A stretch of DNA of 6,583 nt from positions 1 to 6,583 of the forward strand of contig JAKAHF010000081.1 in the NCBI GenBank assembly GCA_021815245.1, read 5' to 3'. Position 1 is the stretch's first letter; the number at the start of each line of letters is the position of its first letter. This stretch comes from Actinomycetes bacterium. GTDB lineage: Bacteria; Actinomycetota; Thermoleophilia; RBG-16-64-13. Position numbers and translations under genes: made by a program. The notes under the pieces are model-generated. The model was given only the letters and a program-made list of their open reading frames with translations, did not search any database and had not been told where the DNA came from. Positions 6,103 to 6,583 of this stretch are shown piece after piece.

Positions 6103-6583
6103 TCAGTTCGCGTTCTTGATCGCCCGGAACCCGCCGAGCATGACTTCACAAAGAGTGTCGATCTCGCGCTCGGTCATGACCGTCGAAAGCGCCGCCGACC
6201 CCGTATTGATGAGCATGACGCCGTGGGCGAAGGCGTAGTCGAGCAGGATCTTGGTTTTGCGCGCCCGTTCGGGGTCGACGTAGGCCTCACGGTACGTGGT
6301 CGGCGCCGTGGCGCTCATGTGGACGCGGAGGAGCGAGCCGGCGCCGGTGACGCTGGCCGGCAGACCAGAATCGGCGATCGCGGTGGCGAGCTGGGTTCGG
6401 GCTCGTTCGCCGAGCGCGTTGAGCCGCGTCACCGCGTCGCGGTCGTAGAGCCGCATGGCTGTGAGGCCTGCTGCCATCACCAAGGGGTTGGCCGAGAACG
6501 TGCCCGAATGCGGGAACAACACCTTCGCGGCGAGTGGATCGAGTACGTCCATGACGTCGGCTCGTCCCGTGAGGGCGCCCACG
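6103..6583 (-). CDS. Class III PLP aminotransferase, glutamate-1-semialdehyde aminomutase-like (C-terminal part, runs off the window)
   Basis: Only the last 160 or so residues are in the window; the N-terminal part and the catalytic PLP-lysine lie beyond base 6583. The visible part starts at VGALTGRADVMD, which in this fold follows shortly after the catalytic lysine. It contains HSGTFSANPLVMAAG, the analogue of the GT(L/F)SxNPLxMAAG motif of glutamate-1-semialdehyde aminomutases and related class III (omega) aminotransferases. The C-terminal end (FAHGVMLINTGSAALST then MTEREIDTL) resembles the GSA-related aminotransferases often annotated 'aspartate aminotransferase family' more than classical HemL, where I would expect GTLSGNPLAMAAG. 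The heme role is therefore doubtful and the substrate unknown. The GTG at 6580-6582 is an internal Val codon, not a start. The gene is on the same strand as the FIST operon, with 62-146 bases between depending on the FIST start, and no clear terminator between them. Confidence 0.88.
   Translation of the reverse strand, partial: VGALTGRADVMDVLDPLAAKVLFPHSGTFSANPLVMAAGLTAMRLYDRDAVTRLNALGERARTQLATAIADSGLPASVTGAGSLLRVHMSATAPTTYREAYVDPERARKTKILLDYAFAHGVMLINTGSAALSTVMTEREIDTLCEVMLGGFRAIKNAN

Overview
The window is GC-rich bacterial DNA. It carries one small putative membrane gene, one secreted or cell-surface repeat protein on the + strand, and a minus-strand block with a signalling cassette and the end of an aminotransferase gene. 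S-layer homology (SLH) domains after a threonine-rich linker, a high-GC codon bias and PAS-GGDEF cyclases would fit an Actinomycetota lineage, possibly an environmental Coriobacteriia. That placement is an impression from protein style only; no rRNA or marker gene is present to settle it.

Layout: bases 2-265 (+) encode a short protein with one C-terminal membrane helix, possibly cut by the window edge. A short gap with a weak promoter-like site leads to 349-2238 (+). This gene encodes a 629-residue protein with an N-terminal export signal or membrane anchor, about seven RCC1-type beta-propeller repeats, a Thr-rich linker built on 24-bp tandem DNA repeats, and three SLH domains. A 134-bp GC-rich convergent intergenic region (2239-2372) holds inverted and direct repeats that may terminate transcription from both sides.

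The minus strand then carries, in transcription order, a FIST-domain protein (about 5956 or 6040 down to 4733), a PAS-GGDEF diguanylate cyclase (4736-3501) and a second, paralogous PAS-GGDEF cyclase (3461-2373). The first two overlap by 4 bases (ATGA). The last two are 39 bases apart, and the second cyclase has a strong Shine-Dalgarno. This looks like one operon coupling a predicted cytoplasmic ligand sensor to two cyclic-di-GMP synthases, both with intact GGEEF active sites and RxxD inhibitory sites. Upstream on the same strand, 6103 to the window end is the C-terminal part of a class III PLP aminotransferase related to glutamate-1-semialdehyde aminomutase.

Working picture (inference): the FIST protein senses a small molecule and modulates one or both cyclases, so c-di-GMP would respond to that signal. 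The neighbouring RCC1-SLH surface protein is a plausible but unproven output or merely a neighbour. I see no tRNA, rRNA, CRISPR array, insertion sequence or phage gene. The most distinctive items are the split FIST / PAS-GGDEF / PAS-GGDEF cassette and the RCC1-Thr linker-SLH architecture; both are combinations of known domain families rather than clearly new ones.
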